Below the pieces are notes generated by a model. That model did no database searches. It had not been told where the DNA came from and saw only the letters and a program-made list of their open reading frames with translations. A stretch of DNA of 64,000 nt from Adenanthera pavonina (lineage: Eukaryota; Streptophyta; Magnoliopsida; Fabales; Fabaceae). Of the stretch, positions 24,209-37,195 are shown piece by piece. A program made the position numbers and the translations under genes. Within the stretch, counting starts at the first letter, position 1, and each line of letters begins with the position of its first letter. The stretch covers positions 6,525,001-6,589,000 of the forward strand of contig JAIVEN010000015.1 in NCBI GenBank assembly GCA_026686845.1. Reading direction: 5' to 3'.

Positions 24209-24606
24209 TTGGAGCCGTTTCGGTGGGTAGAGTAAATCCAGCACCCTATGATGCGTGTCATGATGTGGCAAAATTTCAGCCTTTTTTTTTTAATCTGTAT
24301 TATCATATTAAGTGCAGTAATATAATGAATCATCACCATTTTTTAGGAAAAATTGCATTTCATGATAATGATGAAATATTTTTTTAATCTTTATTGGACA
24401 TTTTTTACGTCTGAGTTAGAATTTTTCAAGCCCAAGTTTAAAGATATTATATTATAAAAAATAACTAACCTAATTTTAAGTGGTAGTGATTCATTATATT
24501 ACTACATTTAATATTAATATGATAATATAGATGAAAAAAAATGGATGGCTAGAATTCGACCATGTCACGATACGCATAGGGTGTCCACGCACCGAAACGG
24601 CTCCCG
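24209..24606. mobile_element. Short TIR element (MITE-like)
   Basis: The ends form a long imperfect inverted repeat: GGAGCCGTTTCGGTG... at 24209 pairs with ...CACCGAAACGGCTCC ending at 24605. The complementarity extends some 55 bp inward and includes CACCCTATG and GTCATGATGTGG-like phrases. The interior of about 290 bp is AT-rich. I cannot see a clean target duplication, so the superfamily is uncertain. Confidence 0.7.
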
Positions 24607-27220
24607 TGTTGAGCATGTGCAAAAGCAAGGTCCCACGTAGCCTGAATCGTTGCAGGTGGGGAACAAGCACTGCCTTCGTAAGCAAGGGAAGGGTCACACT
24701 TATTTAAAGCTGCAGCAGTGAAGTGATGAGCCGGCCGGTTTCGGACCGGATGAGGAGCTGGTTTACTGGCTGACCTGGTCCGTTGGGTTCAATTTTTTAA
24801 AACATTGCTGATATGTTGTTGCGTTGGACTCACATTCGTGATTGGGGTTAACTTTCGCAAAATTTTCATTTCTTGTGGCCTTTGTTGTTCAGGGCAAAAC
24901 TGCCCGACCAGCAGGCAGCCATATATAATGAATGGTGTGTTCACACAAGAACTGAGAAAACCGAATGATAAATTGTGGGACCAACTTACCACCAACGGAC
25001 AACATAATCGCAGCAGCTTTTTTAATTTTTTTGCCTGAGCTGTTGGCAAAAGCATCTTTCAGTATATGAAGCAAATGTTGCATAATTTATACTACTCTCA
25101 GAAAGGTGGACTCACCGCATGCGGTCACTAATCGAACGTTGATCTTTCTCCCACACAAGTCAATGATCGATGTCGGCATCTACAATGGCTTGCTCTTTCC
25201 ACAACTAACAAATTAATACGAAAAGGACCAAAAAATATATATGGACATATATATATATATATATGCATGTGTCCAACTGTGAGACCGACCACAATCTCCC
25301 TCTTAAGAAGATATTTTGAGCTGCTAATTCACCAAGAAACGCAATTAAGAGATTGTTCGAGCAAATCTATTAAAGTCATGATTGCGCGCAGCACTAATTG
25401 CGCTCACATGCTTGCATTAAGAAATATGGGTCAAAATGATGATCTCTGTTCATAAGGATTGCTGGTTAAAGCTAATTAAAATATCGTACCAATTATGAAG
25501 TTGAGGTTTGATAATGTTGGTAGACCTCAAACGTTCACTCACTGCATCAGACATCTATCGTTGGTAACAATCATTTGCTTCCCTATCGAAAGTACTAAAA
25601 AGTCTCACCAAGCTAGATTTCCTAGTCGGTGCTTTAGTGCTCTAACTATAAGCAATTTGTGGTCCATAATTCAGATCATATCGGACCTTTTCATGGTCAT
25701 AGAGGAAGAGGGATACGTTACGCACAAAATATATATACGTGGGGGTAGAGGGATACACCGTACGAACAATAAAAGGATGTAGGGATGAATTTGGAACGTG
25801 TCAAAAAGTAAGGTGAAACGAGATTCTGTGGAGTCAATTGCATAAAGAAAAGACAGAGAATGTGTGGTGGAGGGTTTTGGGGGCTGAGTCCACCGGACAG
25901 TGAAGGAAGTGGGGGTTATGATTTTGTGGAAGACATCGCCGGAAGAATCAAGTTGAGGCATTCTCTTTAATTTGTATCACAAATTTTTACATCCTTTTGC
26001 TGTCATTGGCCTATACCATACTTTTTTTTTTGAAAATTAGGAGTATCCTCAGTATCAATAAAATTAATCTCTCTCATGTCAACGAGAGAAAAAAATAAAT
26101 TTTTTAATTAAATTTACTCCACATTCAAAAGCCTTTATTAGTCACATCAATTTGGGGTTGTTGGCTTTACCATAATTTTATTGTTTGGAAAAGAAAACCA
26201 GGAGTAGTTGAGAATGGACGTTTATGCCTGTATATAGATATATCGATCGGTTGGGCATTAAAGTAACATGAGAAATGGGATGATCGAACAGTGTTAATTG
26301 TCAAATATTCATCCTTTTATGTACGATTTCCTGGGCATTTTGATGAATACCGTAGCAATTTAGCTTATAGAATAAGGGAAATTGCACATATAATAGGGCT
26401 TAGGATGTTAAAATGTACAAATGTTTCGTTTTTGGTTCAATTAATTAAAGTGAATCCTGGCATACTTTTAGCACCTATGGGAGTTATGCTTATGTTTACA
26501 GGGGAGCCAGAAAAATACATGTGGGGCCAATTTTTTTAAATAAATATATTTATATAAAAAATTTATTCTTAATATTTATATTAGTATTGTTTTAAAATGA
26601 TTTTATAGTATAAGATAATGGTTAGTAGATAGTGAATTATCTATCATGATATGAAATTTAGAAATAATTAAAAAAAATAAACCAATAAAAATATACAGTA
26701 TATTTTTCATAATAAAAATACTCAAAAAATTCAAGTTTTTTAATAATTTTAAATTTAAATGTTTTCAATAAATTACTAAAACATCCAATTTTTCTTTTTA
26801 ATAAAATTTATGATGTGTATATGAACGAGGGTCGTCGATGGCTGGGAAAAGGAAATAAAAAAAAAAGAGCATTCTTTATATATAAATATATTTATTTAAA
26901 AATTTAAATAAATTTTTATTATTTGTAATCCTATTAGACCCTCACTCATAGTGAGTGAGGGTTTAGGGTGACCTGCTGTCATATTTTTTAATTAAAAATA
27001 TTAATATAAAAATGATTTGCATAAAAACCTTAACATAAAAATACTTAGATCAATTTTATATTTTTGTTGTTCAGATTTTTTAATTAAAAATATTATAAAT
27101 ATGTGATTTTTGGGAAAAGAATATGATTTTTATACATCAAGAAATTGCAATAGAATTTTTGTTTATTTATTTATTCGCGTGTGGATATTAGATATTCCAT
27201 TTTTTTTTCATGGTCAACCG
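24607..27220. other. Intergenic stretch without a supported gene
   Basis: Positions 24640-25080 are less AT-rich and open on both strands (frames up to 96 codons), but no domain, motif or splice structure is recognisable. The same holds for 25495-25960. A TA microsatellite sits at about 25247-25265. From 26520 to 27210 the sequence is low-complexity A/T. Confidence 0.4.
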
Positions 27221-27224
27221 CTTA

Positions 27225-28255
27225 TGCCCTCTATTAAAGGTTTAACAATCCAAATAACTGTTAAATTTGATTACTATTACTCATGATCAATTTATTTTGG
27301 AGGTAAAAAAATATCACATGTGTCTCTTATTTATATGCTTTGCTGTTTTTTTTTTTTCCGAATGAAGGGGACGAAATATCATTAAAAGCTGAAAGAATAC
27401 AACTCACCACTGCCAGGACAGAAAAGAGCGGTGGAAACTGGAAACTTTATATGGTTTACTGTTTTTTGATTCACGTGGTGTTTCAGGTAGAAAAGTTCCA
27501 AAAAATGTGATTGATTATTAGGTAAGTAGGACCTACCGACCATGAATGAAATGAGTTGATGTGACTGATAATGATATGTACTATTCAGCTTTTGTTTATG
27601 ACTTTAATAAGAGATCGGATTGTATTTTTATAAACTAAATTATATTTTTTAATTATTATTTTTTTATTTAAATAATTTTTTAGTAAATTTTTTTATTTTT
27701 ATCTAAATTTTATTTTTATAAATTATAATTATTTTAAAAATATTTTTATAAAAAGATAAACTAAATAGATACATAGACAGGAACTAGACGTGTAACTAGC
27801 CGAAGGTTATAGAATATCTATGTTTAGCAACAAAATGATGTTATTATTGATGTACTTTCTCCGATCTTATTTCTAAGATGTTATTTTAAAAATTTACTTG
27901 GTCTTATTTATTAGGTGTTGTGTTATTTTTTTATTTGAATTTTTTTTTTACCCTTCATTTAATAACTTTTTTTGTCTCGTAAATTGTTCCAGTTTTTAAT
28001 TAGTAGAAATAAGATTAGAAGTTTATACTACTTTTTTATAAATTTAAAAATATAATTATATCTTCTTAATATCCGTGTTATAAAAAATAATATCTTATAA
28101 ATGGAATAAAAAAAAATACTAATTAATATACTGTGTCTGGTTTTGAACAATTAATAAGAGATATGCATGGAATTTAAGGAAATTAATAAATAGTATAAAA
28201 ATTCATAAAATATGATTATTTCTTATTATAATATTTTTATTAATTACGTAGCACT
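27225..28255. repeat. Intergenic block related to 46500-47460 and 60690-61700
   Basis: Phrases such as 'gttaaatttgattactatta', 'cctaccgaccatgaatgaaatg', 'cgaaggttatagaat' and 'caacaaaatgatgttattatt' recur in the same order, split between the regions upstream of genes B and C. They mark another copy of the CslE-array spacer. A poly-T run at 27340-27357 followed by about 80 bp of non-homologous sequence looks like a small retro-insert in minus orientation. Confidence 0.55.
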
Positions 28256-28261
28256 TCAATA

Positions 28262-28660
28262 TTTTCTTTTAAGTGAAGAGGAAATTCATTAAAGAATCAA
28301 AAGGTTACATCATGGAGCCATCCAATCAGATCGGTTGTCTTTAACAATGGAATATAATTACGCAGATGCATATCATGCGTTGCACAACTTTAATTTACTT
28401 TTTATGAGAAAAGCGAAAAAAGAAAACACACCACATCATAGTGACAAAAACTAGCCTCTAGATCCCTACATAACTCATGCATGATAAAATGAGGGGGTGA
28501 CAGGAAAACAACGATCCCCAACCCACTTGACAAAGCTTCTTTAGCCAGTTTGTGAGCTACAGCATTGGAATCATGGTTGCACCATTGCAAATCAACATGC
28601 TCGTCCCAATTCTACAGTACCTGAATTTCTTGCAGTCGTCCTTCATTACTTTAGAATTTT
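28262..28660 (-). pseudogene. LINE 3' end with RNase H remnant
   Basis: On the minus strand a frame reads ...DLQWCNHDSNAVAHKLAKEAL..., the signature C-terminal helix of the RNase H domain found at the end of plant non-LTR retrotransposons. It then runs about 40 residues to a stop near 28402 and into a tail with AATGAATTTCCTCTTC and A-rich sequence near 28262. The upstream frame carries a stop codon and the rest of the element is absent. This is a 5'-truncated, dead copy. Confidence 0.6.
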
Positions 28661-31310
28661 GATGAACCATTAATAACTTATTTTATTATTTTATTTTTTA
28701 TTAATATTAAATATACTATTTAAAAGATTATTTAAATTAAATTTAAAATATTTTAGTAAAATATTTTTAAATTTATAATATTCTAGATCATGATATATGT
28801 AAAATCCTTAAAATAATATTTTTTACAAATATAAAAGAGTATTATTTATTATTTTTTGGTATATTTACTTATTAATTATTATTGTTTAAGTTGTATCGAT
28901 CCGGTTGCCAGTTGCCAGAATATCTTAATTTTTCTTATTCTAAATATAAGACATGTTTAACTACTTCAAGTATATTAATAAAATGAGTTAAATTATCAAA
29001 TTTGTCAAAAAAATTATAATATTTTCACATTATTCACCTTTATTAATTACATTATTTTTCATATTTTCTATAATATTTGTCTCTTATATATTAATTATAG
29101 ATCAGGGTATGAATAAAAAAATAATTAATCATTAGATAACTCTAAAAAATATTTTATATTTTGAACTAAACATTACGTCTAAATTCTAGAAAATGTTCTC
29201 TATTTAAAAGTGAAGGGAGTATTCCTTATCAGTTGCGCTCTCGGTGGCTGAAGATCAATGTGGAGGTGGAACCGTAATATTCTGATAGTATATTGTAGAA
29301 TGTGCTCCCAGCCAAAGTGCTAGTAGTCGTCATGTATATATGTAATTAAAAATTATATAAATTATAATAAATTTAAATTAACATGAGTGATAACAGCCTC
29401 CATCCTTTAAAAGAGGCATATACCTTCAGCCCTTAGTTTTTACTATAGGTAGGGAATGATCATAATCATGATAAAAAAAATCATGCTTAGCAATTTAGAA
29501 TGTTTTAAAAAACAGAATTTTCACAGTAATAAACTATAAAGCCTTTTTTGGTTTACTTCTTTTCTTAGTTTAGAGTTTTGATTATGCATACTTCTTTTCT
29601 TATATATTTTATTTTACATTGATCTCCGCATTATATATTTTATTTTAATTTTTTGTCTACCCTTGTGGTTTTGTCTCTTACCAAATAATGCAAGGAAAAA
29701 TGGGAGTGATTGATTAAATGATATCAAATCAAGTTAGATTTTATTTATTTTTAAAATAAATTAAATATTGCGGTGCCAAAAAAATTAATATTATATATAA
29801 GGAGATGCTTAAGTACTTAGTCTTTAGGTTCAGTTTTTCAATTAAATAAAATAATGTCACATTGATTTTTTTCCCCAGCTCGTAACTTAGCCTGGTAAGC
29901 TTGTTAATCCACTGTTTTTTTTAATTAAATTTTCTAATAGGAAAAAGAAAAAAAGAATCTATCTGCAACCCTCAGGTTACAGTCTGCCACCTTTCACGTA
30001 AAGCACTCTCAGCCGTGTCATGGTTGGTGAGTGTTAGGGTCACCTCTCTCTAGTGCTTCTAGTCCATATGCGCTCAACTTTTGCTTCCATGTCGTATTTC
30101 TGTGACTTTGTAGTCAGGCCTTCAAAGATTAAATGCTTTGTCTTCGTATGCAGTGCTGCACTTTCAGATTGTGTAGTCATAAAGAGGGGGTTAATAATGG
30201 AGCTTTTACTAGTTTATATATGTGTGTTAATATATGTTCCATCTGATTTTAAATATTACAAAAAAAAACTACTACTTTACATTAATCAGTTAGGTAGTTA
30301 AATTTATTTAATTTGTAGTAAATATATATTTAAGATTTTTCCAATGAATAATTTTTATACTAGATTAATTGATAATAAGAGTATCCTTAGATTACTACAT
30401 TTGTTGTCATAAAAATTCATATTTTTTTATTATATTTGGACTAGTCATTCCCTTTAAAATTTGTTTATATTTGTGATTGGAGAGTATATTATTGAAGAGT
30501 ACAAATTGTTCCAGTTAATGAAAACGAAAGAGCTAGGGGATCCATTTAAAAGAATAAATTATGAGCCATGCACATTGAGTCTCACATAAAAAAGGAGAAT
30601 CATAATTAGGGACAGATAAAATAAATTAATTATAAAATAAAACTTTTAGTCAATAAAAGTGGTAAAATCTGGAATATTAAACAGTAAAATTATAAAAAAA
30701 AAGTAGTAACAAGATCCTATTTTATAATAACTTTATTATTTTGTTCCCAAAATGTGATTTCCAAAAAAATGGGGGACCTTTTTCATTTTTGTTTGGACCA
30801 ATGGGGATCTTTTCCCTGGTGAGAAAAATTTGGCTATTGTACCGTAACAAATGGCTAATGGGTATTGTAGGCCAAGTGAACAAGGAAAATAAGCACTCAC
30901 GGTTGGGCTGAAAAACCAATAACATTACATTTCGCCAAAATTAGAAAATAAACTCTAGTTGGAGGATGGAACCATAAGCTGGTGGAGAAATAGCATTTTA
31001 TATATTATAACTAGGATTGAATTATAAAAATTATTATGTCAAATTAAATTAAAATAAAAAATATATAACGAACATTTTTTAAAAGCTTTACATCATAGCA
31101 AATCAAGAAGTGTTAATTTTGTTATAGTCAGAATTCAAACACATAACTAAGCATCTAACCACACAATCCCCACCAGAGATCAACCAGCTAGAAAATGTAC
31201 ATTCAGCACATAGTCAATTATATTGTCTCTAAACTTGAATTAGCTAGCATTTCCTTCAGTGGTAGCAAAAATACTCTAAATATGGCTGATGACTAAACAC
31301 TTAAATATCT
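28661..31310. other. AT-rich intergenic stretch
   Basis: No gene supported. An 82-codon frame at 30053-30301 and a 67-codon frame at 30722-30925 lack any recognisable motif. The segment about 28930-29220 ends in 'gaagggagtatt' and has MITE-like composition, but I cannot match both ends. Confidence 0.4.
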
Positions 31311-31317
31311 TCCATAT

Positions 31318-31980
31318 CCTTCTCTTTTTTTTCTTTTTTTTTTTTGCCAGAAAACAAAACTATATTAATAAGAAAAACATTACAAAGAGAGCCACGGCCC
31401 AAAATCACATGAAAAAGCACCCTATCCAACCCAACCATGAACCCTACTTGACATAGAACACACCACCAAACAATCACCAGAAACCACCAAAGACCACGAC
31501 ACAGACACCCACCCAAAAGGAAATTGAGAAAAAGTGGCCAAAACAACAAAAGCAAGCAAATAAGCTAAACCAACACAAAGAAAAAAAAAATACCACCATC
31601 CAAATCAAAACACTATTGAGATTCAAGATGCCACATCGCCAAAAGACTTCATAAACATCATCAGCATTGGGGATGCTGGTTCCAAGAACCACCTTTTTCA
31701 TATCCATCCCCTCCATCAGTGGACCTGCCTTTGCAAGAGCAAGTGTCGAAAAGACTCTGCGTATAGGCCATGCGGAAGAAATAACCCCAACGACTACTGT
31801 CGAAGCAAGCAAAGCGAACCTCAGATAGTACCACCTCACCGATACTCTGGACCCAACCATCACATGATGAATATTTTTGTGAAACACGCAAGCCAGGTTC
31901 CTATTTACTCGCCATACCTTCAAATTTCTTTGGATGACTGAAGCTTTTGCCTCATTAGTATAGCAATACATTATGTTGTT
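31318..31980 (-). other. Probable LINE/retro-insert 3' end with unrecognised open frame
   Basis: On the minus strand a frame of 165 codons (31474-31971) is followed by non-coding sequence ending in an A-rich tail (the complement of the T-run at 31320-31345) after 'ttgttttctggc'. That layout is common for 3' ends of plant LINEs. The first 120 residues are unlike anything I can name; the last 40 are hydrophobic and low-complexity, and may be untranslated sequence read through. The assignment to LINE is an inference. Confidence 0.35.
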
Positions 31981-32019
31981 TATAATAATTTGAACAATGT
32001 GATTTTTTAATCAAATTGT

Positions 32020-32285
32020 CTCCCTCTTATTCAAGCTGTCAACTTTGCTAACTTGGGATTGGATTGGAGGTATGAACCGATTTTTAAGAACATCCTTCCT
32101 TTAAGGAAAAATCTAAGGAATCATCACTTTACATAGATTTTTAGAGAGGCTAATTTAGCAGTTGACTGGGTTGCAAAAATGACTCTTAAGGAAATGTGCC
32201 CCTTGGGGTTGGGTTTTAGTCCCGCCCATCTCTTCTTTCTATCTCATGATACCTGTTCCAATAGGAGAGGTGTAGGCTAATCTTT
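32020..32285 (+). pseudogene. RNase H-like LINE fragment
   Basis: The plus strand reads ...IFREANLAVDWVAKMTLKEM... at about 32128-32190, matching the 'REAN-x-x-AD-x-(L/V)AK' end of the RNase H domain in plant non-LTR elements. An in-frame stop lies a few codons upstream and no reverse transcriptase is left. The fragment ends shortly before the Copia element at 32364. Confidence 0.5.
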
Positions 32286-32363
32286 TATGTTGGTTTTCTT
32301 TTTACTATTGTTCTTGTTGATTTCCATACTTCAAACATAAATTAGTAGAGGTTAACTTAGGTT

Positions 32364-32568
32364 TATTAGAAACTACACTCTAGCTCAGAGAGAAAGATTA
32401 TGGATCTGTATTATTCATCATCAAAGTAATGCAGCTGAGAAGTATATATAGACACATGTAGTGACTAAGAGACTCTTACAAACTCACGTGTCAGTACAAT
32501 AACTTAACAACAACTCTTAACTGACATAGTTCTAAAATATTCTAGAAATATTCTGAATAGTTCTAATA
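32364..32568 (-). repeat. 3' LTR of the minus-strand Copia
   Basis: 205 bp, short for the family. Read on the minus strand it begins TATTAGAA and ends TTCTAATA, an 8-bp perfect terminal inverted repeat with TA...TA instead of TG...CA. It contains a 'ctatatatac' TATA candidate. Confidence 0.85.
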
Positions 32569-32601
32569 TTCCCCCCAATAAGAGTGAAAAGAAAAAACAA
32601 A

Positions 32602-35600
32602 CTATATATCACTAAGTTGTTCTTGAAGGTTTGCTAAATTGATGACACTGAGTTTATCCCGAAAGTACATGAAAAGAGCATTAGACAAAGGTTTAGTGAG
32701 CACATCAGCAACTTGTTCCATTGAAGGAACATAATTCACTTGAAATACACCAGTTGAAACTTTTTCTTGAACAAAATGTATATCCAATTCAACATGCTTT
32801 ACCTTGGAGTGAAGCACAGGATCAGTAGCTAATGAAACAGTTCTTGAATTGTCACGCCAGACAGTAGGCACTCTAGTGACTACTATGTTCATTTCCTTTA
32901 ACAAAGTCATTAACCACAAAACATCAGTAACAACATCTACAAGATTACGATACTCAACCTCAGTTGTAGAACGAGCTACCACTTGTTATTTCTTATATTT
33001 ATATGTGATAGGGTTGCTGCCAAGATAAGTGCAGAAGCCACTAGTAGATTTTCTGTCATCTTTATTACTACTCCAATTAGCATCACTGAAAGCTTCTTCT
33101 ATAAACTGATTCACAGGTTTGATATACAAACCAAAATGACTAGTATCATTGAGATAACTTAATACCCTCTTAACACATTTCCAGTGAGTATCAAGTGGAC
33201 ATTGCATAAATTGACTGAGTTTGTTAACAGTAAAGGCAATATCAGGACGAGTAAAACATATATACTATAATCCTCCAAGTATGCTTCTGTAGAGTTTAGG
33301 TCTTCAAACTCTTCACCATCAGTTTTGGATAACCGCTGATTTGTAGCTTAGTGTAGCATAAGCTTTTGTAGTCAACAAGGAGGCTTTACTCAACAAGTCA
33401 AAAACATATTTCTGCTGTGAGAGAAAAATACCATTCATAGTATGTTTAAACTCAATACCAAGAAAGTATGAGAGGCTCCCAAGATTCTTAAGTGAGAACA
33501 TGGAAGACATTTGATCAATAATATCTTGTATCAGATTCTCATCACTACTAATAAGAACCAAATCATCAACATAAACCAAGAGATAAGCTATGGCATTCTC
33601 CATTTTGCAAATAATTAGAAAAGCATTAGCTTTATATGGAACAAAACCAAGAGAGCATAAAAAAATTTGAAGCTTACTGAACCATGCTAGGGGAGCCTGC
33701 TTGAGGCCATAAATGGCCTTGTTAAGCTTACATACCAGAGTATATGATTCAGATGAACAAACTTCAAATCCAGGGGATTGACACATGTATATCTCCTCTT
33801 GAAGATTGCCATTTAAAAAAGCATTATTGAAATCTACTTGACAAAGATGCCAACTGTTAGTAACAACTACTATAATCAACACTCTCACAATTGAAGGCTT
33901 AACAACTGGACTAAAAGTGTCATTATAATCAACTCCAGCTTGTTGAGAGTAGCCTTTTGCTACCAATCTAGCCTTGTCTCAATCAATAGTTCCATCAGCA
34001 TGTTTCTTGACCTTGAACAACCATTTACATTCTATAGGTTTCTTGTTTAATAGTAAAGGTACCGCATTCCAAGTACCAAATTTGATTAGAGCATTAAACT
34101 CCTCTTGTGCTACTTGACTCCATTTTTCATCAAAAAAGCTTCATCAATGGAGGAAGGACAAAAATCTGCTTCAGTAGCAAAGCCATACTCTTGGTTTTTG
34201 AATGGTAGCCTTGGCTTGAGTAATCATGGGATGAATATTCATCTGATCTTGTGGAATAGAAGAAGATGCTAAACAGGAAGCATCATTAGTATCATCTGCA
34301 CGTGATTCTATAGTTGGTTTAGAAGTAAACTCAGAGGCTGACATAGAACGCAAGACTGATATGAAGGAACTATCATCAGAATAGTGAGTAGGATTAACTG
34401 AATCAATAGGAGTAATAGTTGAAGAAATAGGTTGAAGAGTAGAAAACTCTTTTGAATTTATCATTGGCTGATCTCTGATACTAAATTGTGTACTGCCAAG
34501 AAATTCTTACTCATGAAACAGGACATGTCGTGAGATATATATTTGACTAGTTTAAGGATTAAAGCATTTATACCCCTTATGAACAGAACTATAACCCAAA
34601 AATATACAAGCAATGGACCTATACTGTAGTTTATGAGCATTATAAGCACGCAAGTGAGGATAACATTTGCATCCAAACACCCTTAGAATAGAATAATCTA
34701 GGACTCGTCCATATAAAGTTTCATAAAGAGTGTGTTTGTTCAAAGCTTTACTTGGTAGTCGATTCATAAGAAATATAGCAACAACAAAAGGAACTAGCCA
34801 ATGAGAGAAAGATAATAAGGCTTGAGCAAGTAATGTAAGTCCTGTTTCTACAATTTGCCTATGTCGACTTTCCACTAAACCATTTTGTTCTAAAGTATAA
34901 GGACAAGAGAAATGATGTTTAATACCACATGTAGATAAGAATAGAGTAAAAGCTTGAAACTCACCTCCAGCATCACTTTAAACTTGTTGAATCTTTGTAT
35001 TAAATTGTAATTTAGCTTGAGCTTGGAAATCTTTGAATGCACAAAGTACGTCAGACTTCTTATGTAAGAAATAGATCCTGATGAATCTAGAGTAAGCATC
35101 AACAAATGCAATATAATAGGCATAACCATTAGAGAGAATAGGAGCTGGTACCCAGAGATCAGTTATTATTAATTGAAATGGTTTGTCATACACTTCAGTA
35201 GAATCCTTAAAAGGCAACTTATGACTTTTGCCCAAACGACAAGCATGACAAGGAGAACAAGTACTAGTAGTGCAAGTAATACTGTTGGTATGTAACACAT
35301 GATTAAGAAAATCAACAGATGGATGACCAAGTCATCTATGCCAAGTGTCAACATTAACAGAAGAAGTACAAGAATTATAGCAGGCAACATCACCAGGAGC
35401 TGGAGATAGTAGAGTGGAGACGGGTAAAGTTAGTGCAGAAGTTGGTCGTGCCAAAGAAAGCTTGTAAAGTCCATTAGATTCTATCACATGTAGTAGTATC
35501 TCCCGTGTTTGCAAGTTTCTCACAAAGCATGTATAAGGATAAAACTCAAAAAAGACATTATTGTCTTTGGCAAATTGTGAGACAAATAAAAGATTCTTCT

Positions 35601-36906
35601 GAATATGAGGAGCACAAAGTACTCTTGGCATGTGTAACTATTGAGAATTGGAAGTAGGAATAGAAACACATCCTTCAGAGAGAATAAGAACAGATGCACC
35701 ATTACCTACAACAACAGAACCATGCCCTGAATATGACTGAGAACTTTGTATAATTGAGGGATCATGAGTGATATGCTGAGTAGCTCCCAAGTTAGGATAC
35801 CAAGACTTATCAGCAACCACCTCAAGAGTTGCAACATAAACCTAAGATACAATTGTGGAGCTAGAATCACTAGAATGAACATGTAAAGTATTTTGAGTGT
35901 GTTCGGTCATAAGAACAATAGATCCAGTCAAGTCTCCTCCCAAGCCAGCACTGTAACATGTCACAAAAGGATCATATGAAGTGATATGAGCACAAGTTGA
36001 GGAATCATAAGAAGAAGAATTTCCAGCTACATGTCCAAGGTTGAGATCATACATGTAATAGCATTTATTTACTGTATGACCAAATTTGTGACAAATTTGA
36101 CAGAGTACACGACTGAACGATAGAAGTCTTTCACGATCACGACCAAAACCTCCACGAAGCACAGTGGTTATATTACTAGACATCCGACCACCTCTGCCTA
36201 TAGATAGATTGAAGGGAGCAGGAGCTTGAGAGTAATAAGCAGTGTCAACCACATGATTATAACTAACATTTGGCATAGTAAGATGAGCATGTGAAACATG
36301 CTGAGAAAGAAACACTTTCTAACGAGCTTCAGCATCTTTCAACATTGTAGAGACTATGTTAACATCATATTTGGAGAGGCCAACATTAATCACAGCAATG
36401 ACAGACTCGTATTCAGAAGAGAGACCATTGAGAATGTGCTGAATCTGAGTAGATTCTTCAATTCGTTGTCCTAGCATGGCAAGATTATCACATACAGACT
36501 TAATATTAGCCAGATAGTCTCTCATCGGCAATTCACCTTTCTTCATTGAGCTGAGAAGATTACAATAATGGACATTCTTGGAATCTGACTTTGCTTAATG
36601 GAGGCGGCAAAGTTGACTCCAAACTTGAGAAGACGAGTCAAAACCAACGAGCTCTGGAAGAATGGACAGAGAAACCGAAGCAAGGAGCCAAGAGGCCAAG
36701 GCAGAGTCATTGGTCTCATAATCTTCAAAGGTAGGATTGGCTACTTCTCTTCCTTGTGCATCTAAAATTGTTGTTGGCGGAACAGAGATCGTACCATCGA
36801 GATACCGATGCATCTTGTGTTGTTTGACCATAAAGAAAACCTGTTGTTTCCAGAGCAAGAAATTGTTTTCATCGAGTTTCACTGTAATTTTCTTGTTAGC
36901 GAACAC
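32602..36906 (-). pseudogene. Decayed Copia gag-pol
   Basis: Pieces in order on the minus strand: gag from the ATG at 36906 (VKLDENNFLLWKQQV, then a stop and resumption at 36546); a CCHC knuckle CQICHKFGHTVNKC (about 36100); protease, where the expected Asp-Ser-Gly reads Asn-Leu-Gly (about 35800); integrase (35630-34560) with several stops; reverse transcriptase (33966-33319) with FLNG and an intact YVDD; and RNase H (33207-32602) with ARSTTEVEY and VADVLTKPL. At least eight stops or shifts separate these pieces, so it cannot make a functional polyprotein. Many differences from expected motifs fit C-to-T or G-to-A decay. Confidence 0.9.
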
Positions 36907-37084
36907 TCGCTGAGATGCTAGATAGGACTACCTCCTTCTGCATCGCTATTCATAGATCTAGAGGACATTTTCTCTTAGTTCACCAAAGTTTATGTGAAGG
37001 CAAACAAAGACGTTGTCCAAGAGTAAGATATGAGCATCTAAAAATAGATTTGAGCACTATTAGAGATGATGAGCTCTGATACTA

Positions 37085-37195
37085 TATTAGAAACTACACT
37101 CTAACTCAGAGAGAAAGATTATGGATCTGTATTATTCATCATCGATCAAAGTAATACAATTGAGAAGTATATATAGACACACGTAGTGACTAAGG
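37085..37195 (-). repeat. Truncated 5' LTR of the minus-strand Copia
   Basis: 111 bp matching the inner part of the 3' LTR from its TTCTAATA end through 'cttagtcac'. The first roughly 94 bp of the LTR (in element orientation) are missing. CslE-like intron sequence begins within a few bases of the break. Confidence 0.85.

Larger units (their letters stand above)
32364..37195 (-). mobile_element. Degenerate Ty1/Copia element with truncated 5' LTR
   Basis: Oriented on the minus strand. The complete 3' LTR is 32364-32568. A polypurine tract (complement of 32569-32582) lies next to it. Pol and gag remnants follow to 36906, then a primer-binding site (complement of 37071-37084, TAGTATCAGAGCTC, one change from the initiator-Met consensus), and a 5' LTR cut off at about 37195. 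Beyond the cut the sequence is CslE pseudogene, so no target duplication survives on that side. The shared part of the LTRs differs at about five of 105 positions plus a 4-bp indel, so the element is older than the Copia at 17292. Confidence 0.88.

Noticed and set aside
24789..25083. Overlapping frames on both strands in a less AT-rich patch
   Set aside because: Lengths below 100 codons, no motif, and neither strand favoured; could be transposon debris but nothing shows it.
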